Positions 16,553 to 24,126 of a DNA stretch of 64,000 nucleotides are shown here, piece by piece (the stretch's first letter is position 1; each line of letters opens with the position of its first letter). Location: positions 1 through 64,000 of the forward strand of contig DAOUKT010000036.1 of assembly GCA_034421015.1 (NCBI GenBank), given 5' to 3'. The position numbers were made by a program, and so were the translations under genes. A model generated the notes under the pieces. The model worked only from the letters and a program-made list of their open reading frames with translations. It did not search any database and was not told the origin of the DNA. This DNA comes from DAOUJW01 sp034421015 (GTDB lineage: Bacteria; Chloroflexota; Dehalococcoidia; Lucifugimonadales; UBA2985).

Positions 16553-17931
16553 AGCTGTACGACACGCTTTCCGGCGAGAAGCGGGACTTTGCCCCCATCG
16601 GCGAGAAGGTGACCATGTACGTCTGCGGGCCCAACCTTTACGGCCCGTGCCACATAGGCCACGCCCTGTCGTACATAGTCTTTGACGTGCTGCGCCGCTA
16701 CCTGGAGCACAAGGGCCACCTGGTGCACCACGTCCAGAACTTCACGGACATAGAGGACCGCATTATTGAGGTGTCCCAGAGGGACGACCGCTCCATTGGC
16801 GAGTTGGCGGAGCACTACATACAGCGCTTTCACCGGGAGATGGACGCCCTGGGCATCAGGCGCGCCCACGACTACCCCCGCGCGACGGAGTACATCGACC
16901 GGATGATTGAGATGGTGCAGCACATGATCGGCAACGGCCACGCGTACGCCCTGGACGGCGACGTCTACTTCCGGGTCCGCGCCTTTGACACCTACGGGCA
17001 GCTGTCCAAGCGGCCCCTGGACGAGATGCTGTCCGGCACTCGCGTGGAGGTGGACGAGCGCAAGGAAGATGCGATGGACTTCGCCCTGTGGAAGTCGTCC
17101 AGGGACGGGGAGCCCGCCTGGCCCAGTCCCTGGGGAGACGGACGCCCCGGCTGGCACATAGAGTGCTCGGCAATGTCCCTGAGCCTGCTGGGTGACGTCG
17201 TGGACATACATGGCGGCGGGCAGGACGTGATCTTTCCCCACCACGAGAACGAGATTGCCCAGTCGGAGGTGTACACCGGCAACGCGCCGTTCGTGCGCTT
17301 CTGGGTGCACAACGGCCTGCTGCGCCTCCAGGACAGCGACGATGAGAAGATGACCCGCCACCGGGGCAACATCGTCAGCTGCCAGCAGATACTTGAGCAG
17401 TTCCAGCCCGACGGCATTCGCCTCTTCCTGCTGTCCTCCCACTACAGAAGCCCGATAACCTACTCCGACGACGGGATCGCCGCTGCGGAGAGAGCGCTGG
17501 AGCGGCTTGTCAACGCCCTGCGCGCCGCCCCCGCCGATTCAGCGGGCGCATTACTGGACGCGGCGCCCTTCCGGGAGCGTTTCGCCGTCGCCATGGACGA
17601 CGACCTCAACACGCCCCAGGCCATAGCCGTCCTCTTTGACCTGGCGCGGGAGATCAACCGCGGTCGCGAGGCCGGGATGGACGTGTCGGGCGCGCAGGAC
17701 GCGCTGCGAGACCTGGCCTCCGTGCTGGGCCTGTCTCTTGAGGAGCGGCGCAGCTCAGCGGGCACGGATGCGGACGCCTTTGTGGAGCTGCTGGTTGAGA
17801 CGCGCTCCCGGCTGCGCTCGGAGCGCAACTGGGCGCTGGCCGACTCCATCCGGGACCGGCTGGAGGAGCTTGGCGTTGTCCTTGAGGACTCCGCCGCGGG
17901 GACACAGTGGCGGTACAGAGGCCCGCAGTGA
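16549..17931 (+). CDS. cysS: Cysteinyl-tRNA synthetase with unusual KMSKS loop
   Basis: This class I synthetase (460 aa) charges tRNA-Cys. The HIGH motif is HIGH at residues 35-38 and the zinc ligands lie in VCGPN (Cys26), GWHIECSAM and FPHHENE. The region normally reading KMSKS is KMTRH (267-271), followed by the conserved Gly-Asn. The catalytic loop therefore keeps its first Lys but has Arg for the second Lys and His for the last Ser. The zinc site and both helical C-terminal segments are intact and length is normal, so it is probably functional. It overlaps ispF by 4 bp, suggesting translational coupling. Confidence 0.95.
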   Translation: MKLYDTLSGEKRDFAPIGEKVTMYVCGPNLYGPCHIGHALSYIVFDVLRRYLEHKGHLVHHVQNFTDIEDRIIEVSQRDDRSIGELAEHYIQRFHREMDALGIRRAHDYPRATEYIDRMIEMVQHMIGNGHAYALDGDVYFRVRAFDTYGQLSKRPLDEMLSGTRVEVDERKEDAMDFALWKSSRDGEPAWPSPWGDGRPGWHIECSAMSLSLLGDVVDIHGGGQDVIFPHHENEIAQSEVYTGNAPFVRFWVHNGLLRLQDSDDEKMTRHRGNIVSCQQILEQFQPDGIRLFLLSSHYRSPITYSDDGIAAAERALERLVNALRAAPADSAGALLDAAPFRERFAVAMDDDLNTPQAIAVLFDLAREINRGREAGMDVSGAQDALRDLASVLGLSLEERRSSAGTDADAFVELLVETRSRLRSERNWALADSIRDRLEELGVVLEDSAAGTQWRYRGPQ

Positions 17932-17970
17932 ACCACCTCCGACCCCGGCACGCGGCTTAAGGAGGGAGCG

Positions 17971-19386
17971 GTGTTGGCGCAGTCCATCGCGGCTGACCTG
18001 AAGCGCATTGTTGGGCCGGAAAACGTGCTCCTGGACGAGGCTTCCCTTGACTACTACTCGGTGGACGCCTTTGGCCGCTGGCGAGGCGAGCCACTGGCCC
18101 CGGACGCTCCACGCGTGTTTGCCGTGGCGCGCCCTGGCTCTACCGAGGAGGTTGCCGAGGTGGTCAGACTGGCCTGCCGCGAGGGGTTTCCGGTCGTGCC
18201 CTACGGCGGCGGCACGGGAGTGGCCGGCGCGGTGACTCCCCTACACGGCGGCATTGCCGTGGACATGAAGCGGATGAACCGCATCCTGGAGATAAGCCCA
18301 ACCGACAGGACAGCGACCGTCGAGGCAGGCGTCATCCTGGGAGACCTGAACGATGCCCTGGGCAGGGAGGGCCTGATGCTGGGCCATGACCCTTACAGCG
18401 TACCAATCGCCTCCGTGGGCGGCGCGATCTCCACCAATGGCGTGGGGTACAGGGCCGCCAGGTACGGCCCAATGGGAGAGCAGGTGCTGGGCCTTGAGGT
18501 GGCGCTTCCCAACGGGGAGACGCTCACGACCAAGTCGGTGCCCAAGACATCGGCGGGGCCATCGCTGCATCCGCTGTTCATTGGCGCGGAGGGCGTCCTG
18601 GGCATCATAACCAGGGCCACGCTGAGGGTGTTCCGGTTGCCGGAGGCCCGCGTCTTCAAGTCGTTCGCGTTCTCCAGCTTCGAGGACGGGTTCCACGCCA
18701 TGCTGGAGATGTTCTCACTGGGCCTCAGGCCAGCCCTCATAGACGTCAGCGAGGAGCCTCAATACAACGCCAACGGCGCCGATGAGTCGTCCACGGTGAT
18801 TATGTACCTTGTCTTTGAGGGGTACGCCGAGGAGGTTGAGGCGCAGGTATCGCGGACGCTGAAGGTCTGCCTGGCGTCCGGCGGAAGGGACGCCGGCCCG
18901 GAGCCTGCCCGGCGCTACTGGGACACGCGCCACGACTCCGCCTATAACTACAGGGAGCGGTTCCTCAGCGGCAAGCCCGTCGAGAGGCAGACCCGGGGCT
19001 GGACCAGGACTACGGAGCTGCCCCACGTCGCCATTCCCGCGTCAAGGGTGCTGGAGTACAGGAGCCGCTGCCGGGAGCTGGCGGCCGAGCGCGGCCTCCA
19101 CGTCAGGGAGTACTCCCTGTGGACGCAGCCGGAGCTCTTCTCGGTTATACTTGTGGACGTGGCCATGGAGGAAACAGGTGAGCCGGGGCAGCTGAGACGG
19201 ACGGCGGACGAGGCGCTCTCCCTGGCCCAGGACATTGGGGGGTCCATGGAGTACGTACACGGCGTCGGCACCAAGCTGGCCCACCTGGCGGAGCGTGAGC
19301 TTGGAAGCACCCTGGAGGCACTGCGGGCCATCAAGTCGGCGCTTGACCCCAACAACATCATGAACCCGGGCAAGCTGGGGCTGTAG
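17971..19386 (+). CDS. FAD-linked oxidase of the GlcD / alkyl-DHAP synthase type
   Basis: This 471-aa flavoenzyme has the PCMH-type FAD-binding domain: VPYGGGTGVAGAVTP (about residues 85-99) binds the FAD pyrophosphate, followed by HDPYSVPIASVGGAISTNGVG and GAEGVLGIITRATLRV. The C-terminal half ends in AIKSALDPNNIMNPGKLGL, typical of D-2-hydroxyacid dehydrogenases and glycolate oxidase subunit D. Such enzymes oxidise 2-hydroxy acids and pass electrons to an Fe-S partner or the chain. No glcE/glcF gene is adjacent. A strong AAGGAGGG precedes the GTG at 17971. The exact substrate is unknown. Confidence 0.9.
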   Translation: MLAQSIAADLKRIVGPENVLLDEASLDYYSVDAFGRWRGEPLAPDAPRVFAVARPGSTEEVAEVVRLACREGFPVVPYGGGTGVAGAVTPLHGGIAVDMKRMNRILEISPTDRTATVEAGVILGDLNDALGREGLMLGHDPYSVPIASVGGAISTNGVGYRAARYGPMGEQVLGLEVALPNGETLTTKSVPKTSAGPSLHPLFIGAEGVLGIITRATLRVFRLPEARVFKSFAFSSFEDGFHAMLEMFSLGLRPALIDVSEEPQYNANGADESSTVIMYLVFEGYAEEVEAQVSRTLKVCLASGGRDAGPEPARRYWDTRHDSAYNYRERFLSGKPVERQTRGWTRTTELPHVAIPASRVLEYRSRCRELAAERGLHVREYSLWTQPELFSVILVDVAMEETGEPGQLRRTADEALSLAQDIGGSMEYVHGVGTKLAHLAERELGSTLEALRAIKSALDPNNIMNPGKLGL

Positions 19387-19395
19387 GAGGCCGCG

Positions 19396-19629
19396 ATGCA
19401 ACCGACGCTTCTGCGAACTGCGACGGTCCTCATTATTGTGGCGGGACTGGTCCTGGGCGGAAACCTGATCTACAACTTCTTCCTGAACATATTCGAGGCT
19501 AACGACATTCCCCTGTTTATCAGGCTTGCCGTAGTCGCCGGGGGGTTGGGCTTCGTTCTGCTGTTCCTGTACATAGTGTGGGACAGGATTCGCCAGCTCA
19601 AGGGGGAGGACTTTCGGGACAGGCACTGA
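19396..19629 (+). CDS. Small two-helix membrane protein
   Basis: This 77-aa protein has two hydrophobic helices (about residues 9-30 and 42-64) and a basic, charged tail ending GEDFRDRH. I do not recognise a family. It lies 9 bp after the FAD oxidase, with GGAGG in the gap, and its stop codon shares one base with the ATG of the ybjQ-like gene (TGATG), so the three are probably cotranscribed and the last two translationally coupled. It may be a membrane anchor or regulator for a neighbour; this is inference only. Confidence 0.7.
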   Translation: MQPTLLRTATVLIIVAGLVLGGNLIYNFFLNIFEANDIPLFIRLAVVAGGLGFVLLFLYIVWDRIRQLKGEDFRDRH

Positions 19630-19949
19630 TGATCATAGTAACCACGGACGAGATTGAGGGCGTTCAGGTAACCAGGGTCCTGGGGCTGGTGCGAGGCAGC
19701 ACCGTGCGCGCACGGCACCTTGGCCGCGACATCATGGCCGGCTTCCGGGGCGTGGTCGGCGGCGAGATTGAGGAGTACACCCGCCTGCTGGCCGAAGCCA
19801 GGGAGCAGGCTGTCGGCCGCATGACGGCCCGGGCGGAGGAGATGGGCGCCAACGCCGTAGTTGGCACGCGGTTCATGACCTCCCAGATTATGGGGGGAGC
19901 TTCCGAGATACTGGCCTACGGCACTGCGGTTGTCATAGAGGAGGGGTAG
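19629..19949 (+). CDS. YbjQ/UPF0145 family protein
   Basis: This 106-aa protein matches the UPF0145 (YbjQ) family: an N-terminal strand region with GVQVTRVLGLVRGSTVRARH, then EEYTRLLAEAREQAVGRM and the conserved glycine-rich ANAVVGTRF. The family forms pentamer-like rings in solved structures, but its biochemical role is unknown. The ATG at 19629 overlaps the upstream stop codon by one base, which sets the start. It is convergent with the next gene, with only a 4-bp gap, leaving no room for a conventional terminator. Confidence 0.9.
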   Translation: MIIVTTDEIEGVQVTRVLGLVRGSTVRARHLGRDIMAGFRGVVGGEIEEYTRLLAEAREQAVGRMTARAEEMGANAVVGTRFMTSQIMGGASEILAYGTAVVIEEG

Positions 19950-19953
19950 GCGA

Positions 19954-20787
19954 CTACCGCAGCTCCGCAACAACCTCGTCTCCCACCTCAGCCCCAAGCT
20001 CACTCGCCGCGCTGCCATTCCTGACAGCGATCTCCAGGCTGCCGCGGCTTCCCACGATCGCCAGCAGGTCCGGGCCATCCTGGTACGACCGGCTTATGCC
20101 GCGTATCCGGCGGCCCTTTACCAGCACGTCCACGCTTCTCTCTCGGAGGAGTGGTCCGTCTATCGTCGTTATCAGGTTGCCGTAGCCGTCGACGTGGACT
20201 ATGCGTCCGGCGATGGCGTTTTCACGCTCCTGAGGGTGGGGTATGCAGAGACATGTTACAGAGTACAGCCGTGGGCCTACGTCCTCGGTTGGCAGGCCGA
20301 GGGACAGGCGCGCGGCCGCGGGCGCGAACAGGTCGCGGCCGTGGAAGGTGTCGCTGAGGGGGGACAGCCGGATGTCGGGGTTGGCAAGCTCGTAGGCGGC
20401 GCATCCGTCGGGTACGGCGACCTCCACCGGCTCTGTGAATCCCTTTCCGCGTATGGCGGCATCGTACACGTCGCTGTCCCTGACGGCGTAGGTCAGCAGC
20501 CCGTTGTCGGGACCCAGGAAGCGGCCCTGGGGCGTTGCCAGGAGAATGGCCCGGCGGGACGTCCCTACGCCAGGGTCCACGACGGCAACGTGGATGGCGT
20601 CATGGGGGAAGTAGCGGTAGGCGGAGCCAAGTACGAATGCGCCCTCCAGCACGTTCTGAGGCGCGATGTGGTGGGATACGTCCACGAACGCGGCCTGTGG
20701 GTTGATGCGCAGGACGACGGCCTTCATCTCGGCGACGTAGGGGTCGCGCGTGCCGAAGTCTGTTGTGAGGGTGATCAGTGGCGGCAA
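19954..20787 (-). CDS. SAM hydroxide adenosyltransferase (DUF62 family)
   Basis: This 277-aa enzyme belongs to the fluorinase/chlorinase-related family whose common members use water or hydroxide to split S-adenosylmethionine into adenosine and methionine. The N-terminus ITLTTDFGTRDPYVAEMKAV is diagnostic, as are VDVSHHIAPQNVLEGAF and HVAVVDPGVGTSRR, and the C-terminal domain has IVHVDGYGNLITTI. Members with the DPGVGT-type motif are generally hydrolases rather than halogenases, so halogenation is not suggested. Length is typical. The physiological role is unclear. Its upstream side abuts repeat family B. Confidence 0.93.
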   Translation of the reverse strand: MPPLITLTTDFGTRDPYVAEMKAVVLRINPQAAFVDVSHHIAPQNVLEGAFVLGSAYRYFPHDAIHVAVVDPGVGTSRRAILLATPQGRFLGPDNGLLTYAVRDSDVYDAAIRGKGFTEPVEVAVPDGCAAYELANPDIRLSPLSDTFHGRDLFAPAAARLSLGLPTEDVGPRLYSVTCLCIPHPQERENAIAGRIVHVDGYGNLITTIDGPLLRERSVDVLVKGRRIRGISRSYQDGPDLLAIVGSRGSLEIAVRNGSAASELGAEVGDEVVAELR

Positions 20788-20812
20788 TTTGGCTCAAGAC
20801 GGCTGTCGTCCC

Positions 20813-20999
20813 CTGCGGATGGAGACCTTTGAATAACTGCGTGGCACCTGCAGGAGAATACGCTTATCGTCATTCCCGCGAAAGCGGGAATCTATTTCCT
20901 TCTATACCGGACGCCCTGGATTCCGGCCTTCGCCGGAATGACGAGAAGAGTATTGCCTCCGAGATGCCGCCGTAGTTACGCAAAGGTCTGCCTGCGCAG
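20813..20999. repeat. Family B palindromic repeat element, copy 1
   Basis: The non-coding block is bounded by inverted sequences GAGACCTTTGAATAACT (left) and AGTTACGCAAAGGTCT (right). Inside are two hairpins, CATTCCCGCGAAAGCGGGAA (from 20871) and ATTCCGGCCTTCGCCGGAAT (from 20920), spaced by about 25 bp. The same composite occurs at 42161-42330 (inverted) and 46731-46903. It fills the 236-bp gap between this gene and secG. Confidence 0.7.
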
Positions 21000-21023
21000 G
21001 AATGGGGAGGCCTTCGGCGGCCC

Positions 21024-21242
21024 CTAGAACGGCCCCACGGCGCTTATGATGGCAATCAGCGTGAATACCACTGCCAGGGCGATTGTGAGCTGGAAGAGGG
21101 TCTTCTCCACACCCCGGCGGGTGCGGAAGGACGCCTGCGCCGAGCCGAAGAACCCCGATCCCTGTCCCCTCACCTGCATCAGGATAACTCCCACCAGCAG
21201 GACGGACACCATGATCATCGATATCTGGAAAAAGGACTGCAC
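21024..21242 (-). CDS. secG: Preprotein translocase subunit SecG
   Basis: This 72-aa membrane protein is the small non-essential subunit of the SecYEG channel. Two hydrophobic helices (about residues 3-22 and 50-70) flank the conserved cytoplasmic loop QGSGFFGSAQASFRTRRGVEK. The start is a GTG at 21242 whose first base is the last base of the upstream gatB stop codon, so the two are translationally coupled. Length and topology match the family. Confidence 0.92.
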   Translation of the reverse strand: MQSFFQISMIMVSVLLVGVILMQVRGQGSGFFGSAQASFRTRRGVEKTLFQLTIALAVVFTLIAIISAVGPF

Positions 21243-22735
21243 TATCCACCTCCCCTGGACGCCAGCTTCTCCTGCAACATGTCATTGACCAGGGCGGGGC
21301 TTGCCCGGCCCCGGGTCTCCTTCATCACCTGTCCAACCAGGAACTTGAGGGCGGTCTCCTTGCCGCCAAGGTAGTCCTGCACGGCCTGCGCGTTCCGGTC
21401 CAGAATCTCAGCGATGGTCCCGTCCAGCTGTCCGGCGTCGCTTATCTGGGTCAGGCCCTGCTCCTCTGCGATGGCCTGGGCCGGTTTGCCCGACTTGAAC
21501 ATCTCCTCCAGGACCGTCTTGGCCGCGGGCCCGCTGATGGTTCCGGCGTCGATGAGGTCCGTGAAGTCGCGCAGCAGGCCTGGGGTGACCCTGGAGTCGG
21601 CCAGGTCTGAGCCGGAGGCGTTGAGCAGGCCTGAGAGGTCGCCCAGCATCCAGTTGCCAATGGCCTTGGCCTTGGCCGCCAGCGCCGTGGGCTGGGTATC
21701 CTTGGCCTGCAGCGACGCCTCAAAGAAGTCGGCGGTGGCCTTGGACGCGGTCAGCTGCGCGGCGTCGTAGACCGGCAGGTCGTACGCGGAGATGAGCCGG
21801 TCGCGGCGAGCGGTGGGCAGCTCCGGCAGCCTGGAGCGAATCTCACTTACCCACTCCCTGCTGATGGAGAGCGGGGGAAGGTCAGGCTCCGGGAAGTATC
21901 GATAGTCGTGGGCGAACTCCTTGGTGCGCTGGGAGAAGGTGACGCCCCTGTCCTCCACCCAGCCACGGGTCTCCTGCACAACCCGGCCGCCCTCCTCAAC
22001 CACCTGGACCTGCCGCTCAAGCTCGAACTGGAGGGCGCGGTAGACGGCCCGCAGGCTGTTCATGTTCTTGACCTCAACCTTGGGGAAGAGCTCCCGGCTG
22101 TCGACGGGCCGGATGCTGATGTTGGCGTCGCATCGGAAGCTGCCGTCCTCCATGTTGCCGGTGGAGACGCCCAGGTACTGGAGAATGGCTCGCAGGTTCA
22201 TCAGGTACTGGCGGGCCTCCTCCGGCGAGCGCATGTCCGGCTCGCTGACCGTCTCCATGAGGGGCGACCCGGAGCGATTGACGTCGACGAGGCTGTAGTC
22301 CTCGCCGCCCGCGGCCTGTCGATGCTGGAGCTTCGCCACGTCCTCCTCCAGGTGCACCCTGGTGATCTGCACCCGCTTCTGAACGCCGTCCACCTCGATG
22401 TCGAGCCAGCCGCCGTTGGCGATGGGGCCGTCGTACTGGGATATCTGGTAGCCCTTCATGAGGTCGGGGTAGGGATAGTTCTTGCGGTGGAACTGGGTGT
22501 TCTCCGCGATCTCCGAGTTCAGGGCCAGCCCGGTCATGATGACGAACTCCACGGCCCGGCTGTTGATGACGGGGAGGGTGCCGGGCAGCCCCAGGCACAC
22601 GGGACACACGACGGTGTTGGGCGCGGCCTGTATGTAGTCAGAGGGGCAGGAGCAGAACATCTTGCTCCTGGTGAGGAGCTGAGCGTGGACCTCCAGGCCA
22701 ATGACGGCTTCGTATTTGCTTGCGGCTTCAATCAT
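21242..22735 (-). CDS. gatB: Aspartyl/glutamyl-tRNA(Asn/Gln) amidotransferase subunit B
   Basis: This 497-aa subunit of GatCAB amidates Glu-tRNA(Gln) or Asp-tRNA(Asn) to make Gln- or Asn-tRNA. It begins with YEAVIGLEVHAQLLT and has the zinc site CSCPSDYIQAAPNTVVCPVCLG. It also shows the kinase-domain signature KNYPYPDLMKGYQISQYDGP and the C-terminal YqeY-like tail domain ending NDMLQEKLASRGGG. Length is normal. gatA and gatC are not adjacent. It is followed by secG with a shared base at the stop/start. Confidence 0.97.
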   Translation of the reverse strand: MIEAASKYEAVIGLEVHAQLLTRSKMFCSCPSDYIQAAPNTVVCPVCLGLPGTLPVINSRAVEFVIMTGLALNSEIAENTQFHRKNYPYPDLMKGYQISQYDGPIANGGWLDIEVDGVQKRVQITRVHLEEDVAKLQHRQAAGGEDYSLVDVNRSGSPLMETVSEPDMRSPEEARQYLMNLRAILQYLGVSTGNMEDGSFRCDANISIRPVDSRELFPKVEVKNMNSLRAVYRALQFELERQVQVVEEGGRVVQETRGWVEDRGVTFSQRTKEFAHDYRYFPEPDLPPLSISREWVSEIRSRLPELPTARRDRLISAYDLPVYDAAQLTASKATADFFEASLQAKDTQPTALAAKAKAIGNWMLGDLSGLLNASGSDLADSRVTPGLLRDFTDLIDAGTISGPAAKTVLEEMFKSGKPAQAIAEEQGLTQISDAGQLDGTIAEILDRNAQAVQDYLGGKETALKFLVGQVMKETRGRASPALVNDMLQEKLASRGGG

Positions 22736-22936
22736 GGAATCGGGACGCTCCGTGAATGACTAGCGGCTAGTATAGCAAAGGGTGATTGGAGCTACAAGGA
22801 AGGCGCGCTCAATATCGCTCCCCGTGAAAACCTGCCCCGTTCCCCGACCGGAGTCGGGGACAGGGCTTGATACAGGGACGCGTGGTGTTGTCCGGCTAAC
22901 ACCGACGCATCTCGGGAATACCTTGGGTACGTGTCC

Positions 22937-22970
22937 TTGACAGAGCATCAACACAATTGTATTGTTGTGT
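22937..22970 (+). promoter_or_regulatory. Strong promoter with overlapping palindromic operator for the XRE gene
   Basis: A consensus -35 TTGACA (22937-22942) is followed after 17 bp by TATTGT (22960-22965). The -10 lies in the near-palindrome ACACAATTGTATTGTTGTGT (22951-22970), whose ACACAA/TTGTGT arms are placed where a repressor would block initiation. It implies transcription from about 22972, so translation starts upstream of that are excluded. Autoregulation by the downstream XRE protein is inference. Confidence 0.6.
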
Positions 22971-23041
22971 ATATGATACCCGGATTCAAAAGACACCGGC
23001 AGACCCAAGGGTATTATCGCTATAGATTTAGGAGGCCTCGC

Positions 23042-23503
23042 GTGATTAAGAACGAAAGGCAATACAGGCTAACCAAGGCGCAGGCAGACCGGTTTGTGCA
23101 GACGCTGCGCAGCTTTGAACAGCAATCCAGCGAGGGTCGGGGAGTACACCCCCTTATCGCCAAGGCTCAGGAGGATGCGTTAAGGAGCCAACTCTCAGAC
23201 TTGGAGAGTGAGCTTCGGGAATACGAGTCTCTGAAAGCCGGCGAGTTTCAGCCGGACGGGCTCAAGGCGGTGGCCGAGTTGTCGACTGCCCTGATCAAAG
23301 CGCGTATCGCGCAAGGGCTGAGTCAGAAGGACCTAGCGGAGCGACTTGGGCTGAAGGAGCAGCAGATTCAGCGGTACGAGGCTACCGACTACGCCTCGGC
23401 CAGCCTCGCCCGAATCAGAGAAGTTGTCCGCGCCCTGGGCTTCGAGATGAGCCACCCAGCCGCTAATGTCCACATCCAGGTTGGAGAAGACGACCGACGT
23501 TGA
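23042..23503 (+). CDS. XRE-type helix-turn-helix regulator / antitoxin-like protein
   Basis: This 153-aa protein has an N-terminal alpha-helical part starting MIKNERQYRLTKAQADRF, typical of HigA-like and other XRE regulators in toxin-antitoxin loci, and a C-terminal XRE domain (about residues 85-140). The recognition segment reads LSQKDLAERLGLKEQQIQRY. I chose the GTG at 23042 because AGGAGG lies 6 bp upstream (23030-23035) and a promoter/operator occupies 22937-22970. No toxin gene is present on either side, so it is an orphan antitoxin or a stand-alone regulator, most likely of itself. Confidence 0.8.
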   Translation: MIKNERQYRLTKAQADRFVQTLRSFEQQSSEGRGVHPLIAKAQEDALRSQLSDLESELREYESLKAGEFQPDGLKAVAELSTALIKARIAQGLSQKDLAERLGLKEQQIQRYEATDYASASLARIREVVRALGFEMSHPAANVHIQVGEDDRR

Positions 23504-23675
23504 CCAACTCGCCATAAGCAAATGAGGCTTCGACTATGTCCAATCGCGTTCAAACCCTGATAGCCGAGTCTAAAATAGACCATGCCCCGCCAGGCCGAGC
23601 CTTCTGCCAACAACGGCTTGGGCCGCAAGCGCTGCGGGGCAAAATAAACGCCCCTCCCTAAGGAGGAGCGTCAGG

Positions 23676-23694
23676 CCAGCGATGCGATCGCTGG
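23676..23694. repeat. Short perfect palindrome
   Basis: CCAGCGAT and ATCGCTGG form a perfect 8-bp stem with a 3-nt GCG loop. Just upstream, GGGGC...GCCCC and CCTCC...GGAGG (23635-23670) also pair. No T-run follows, so this is not a clear terminator. The rest of 23504-23827 has no recognisable gene. Confidence 0.45.
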
Positions 23695-23827
23695 GGTGGT
23701 ACTATAAAATTAGCAGGTATGTTTGTATCCGTCAATTGCCATGAAAATAGAAGACCAGTGGTGGAAGCAATGGGCAGCCGTCATTCCGGCGGAGGCCGGA
23801 ATCCAAGAGGGGCGGGGGAGTGGATCC

Positions 23828-24044
23828 CTGCCTCCGGAGACCTTTGCGTAACTCGATCGGTGGCTCCATTGAATGTCATTCTGAGCCGAAGGCGAAGAAT
23901 CCAAAGGGTTAATTGAAGATTTCGCAGCTTTACGGGCAGAGGCTTTGGATTCTTCACTTCGCTGCGGCTCCGTTCAGAATGACAGCTGGACCGCTTCTTT
24001 TGGGGACAATGCCATAGTTACGCAAGGGCCTTCCTCCGCAGGAA
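23828..24044. repeat. Family B repeat, copy 4, with a different palindromic core (family C)
   Basis: The ends (CGGAGACCTTTGCGTAACT on the left and AGTTACGCAAGGGCC on the right) match the other family B copies. The interior is instead a roughly 120-bp imperfect palindrome beginning GTCATTCTGAGCC near 23876 and ending with its inverse near 23992. The shared ends with an exchanged core suggest nested insertion or modular evolution of these repeats. A separate CATTCCGGCGGAGGCCGGAAT hairpin arm lies just left, at about 23780-23800. Confidence 0.6.
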
Positions 24045-24126
24045 TGATCAGGGCCTGCCCCTACTAGGGAGTGGTATCATACGGGATGACCAAAACACGC
24101 TGCGCGTATGGGAGACCCGAACCGCC

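Noticed and set aside
19954..20787. Possible halogenase (fluorinase/chlorinase) function
   Set aside because: The visible motifs fit the common SAM-hydrolysing members, and the halide-specific features were not recognised.
22931..23041. N-terminal extension of the XRE protein upstream of 23042
   Set aside because: It overlaps a consensus promoter, and the proper ribosome site is at 23030-23035.
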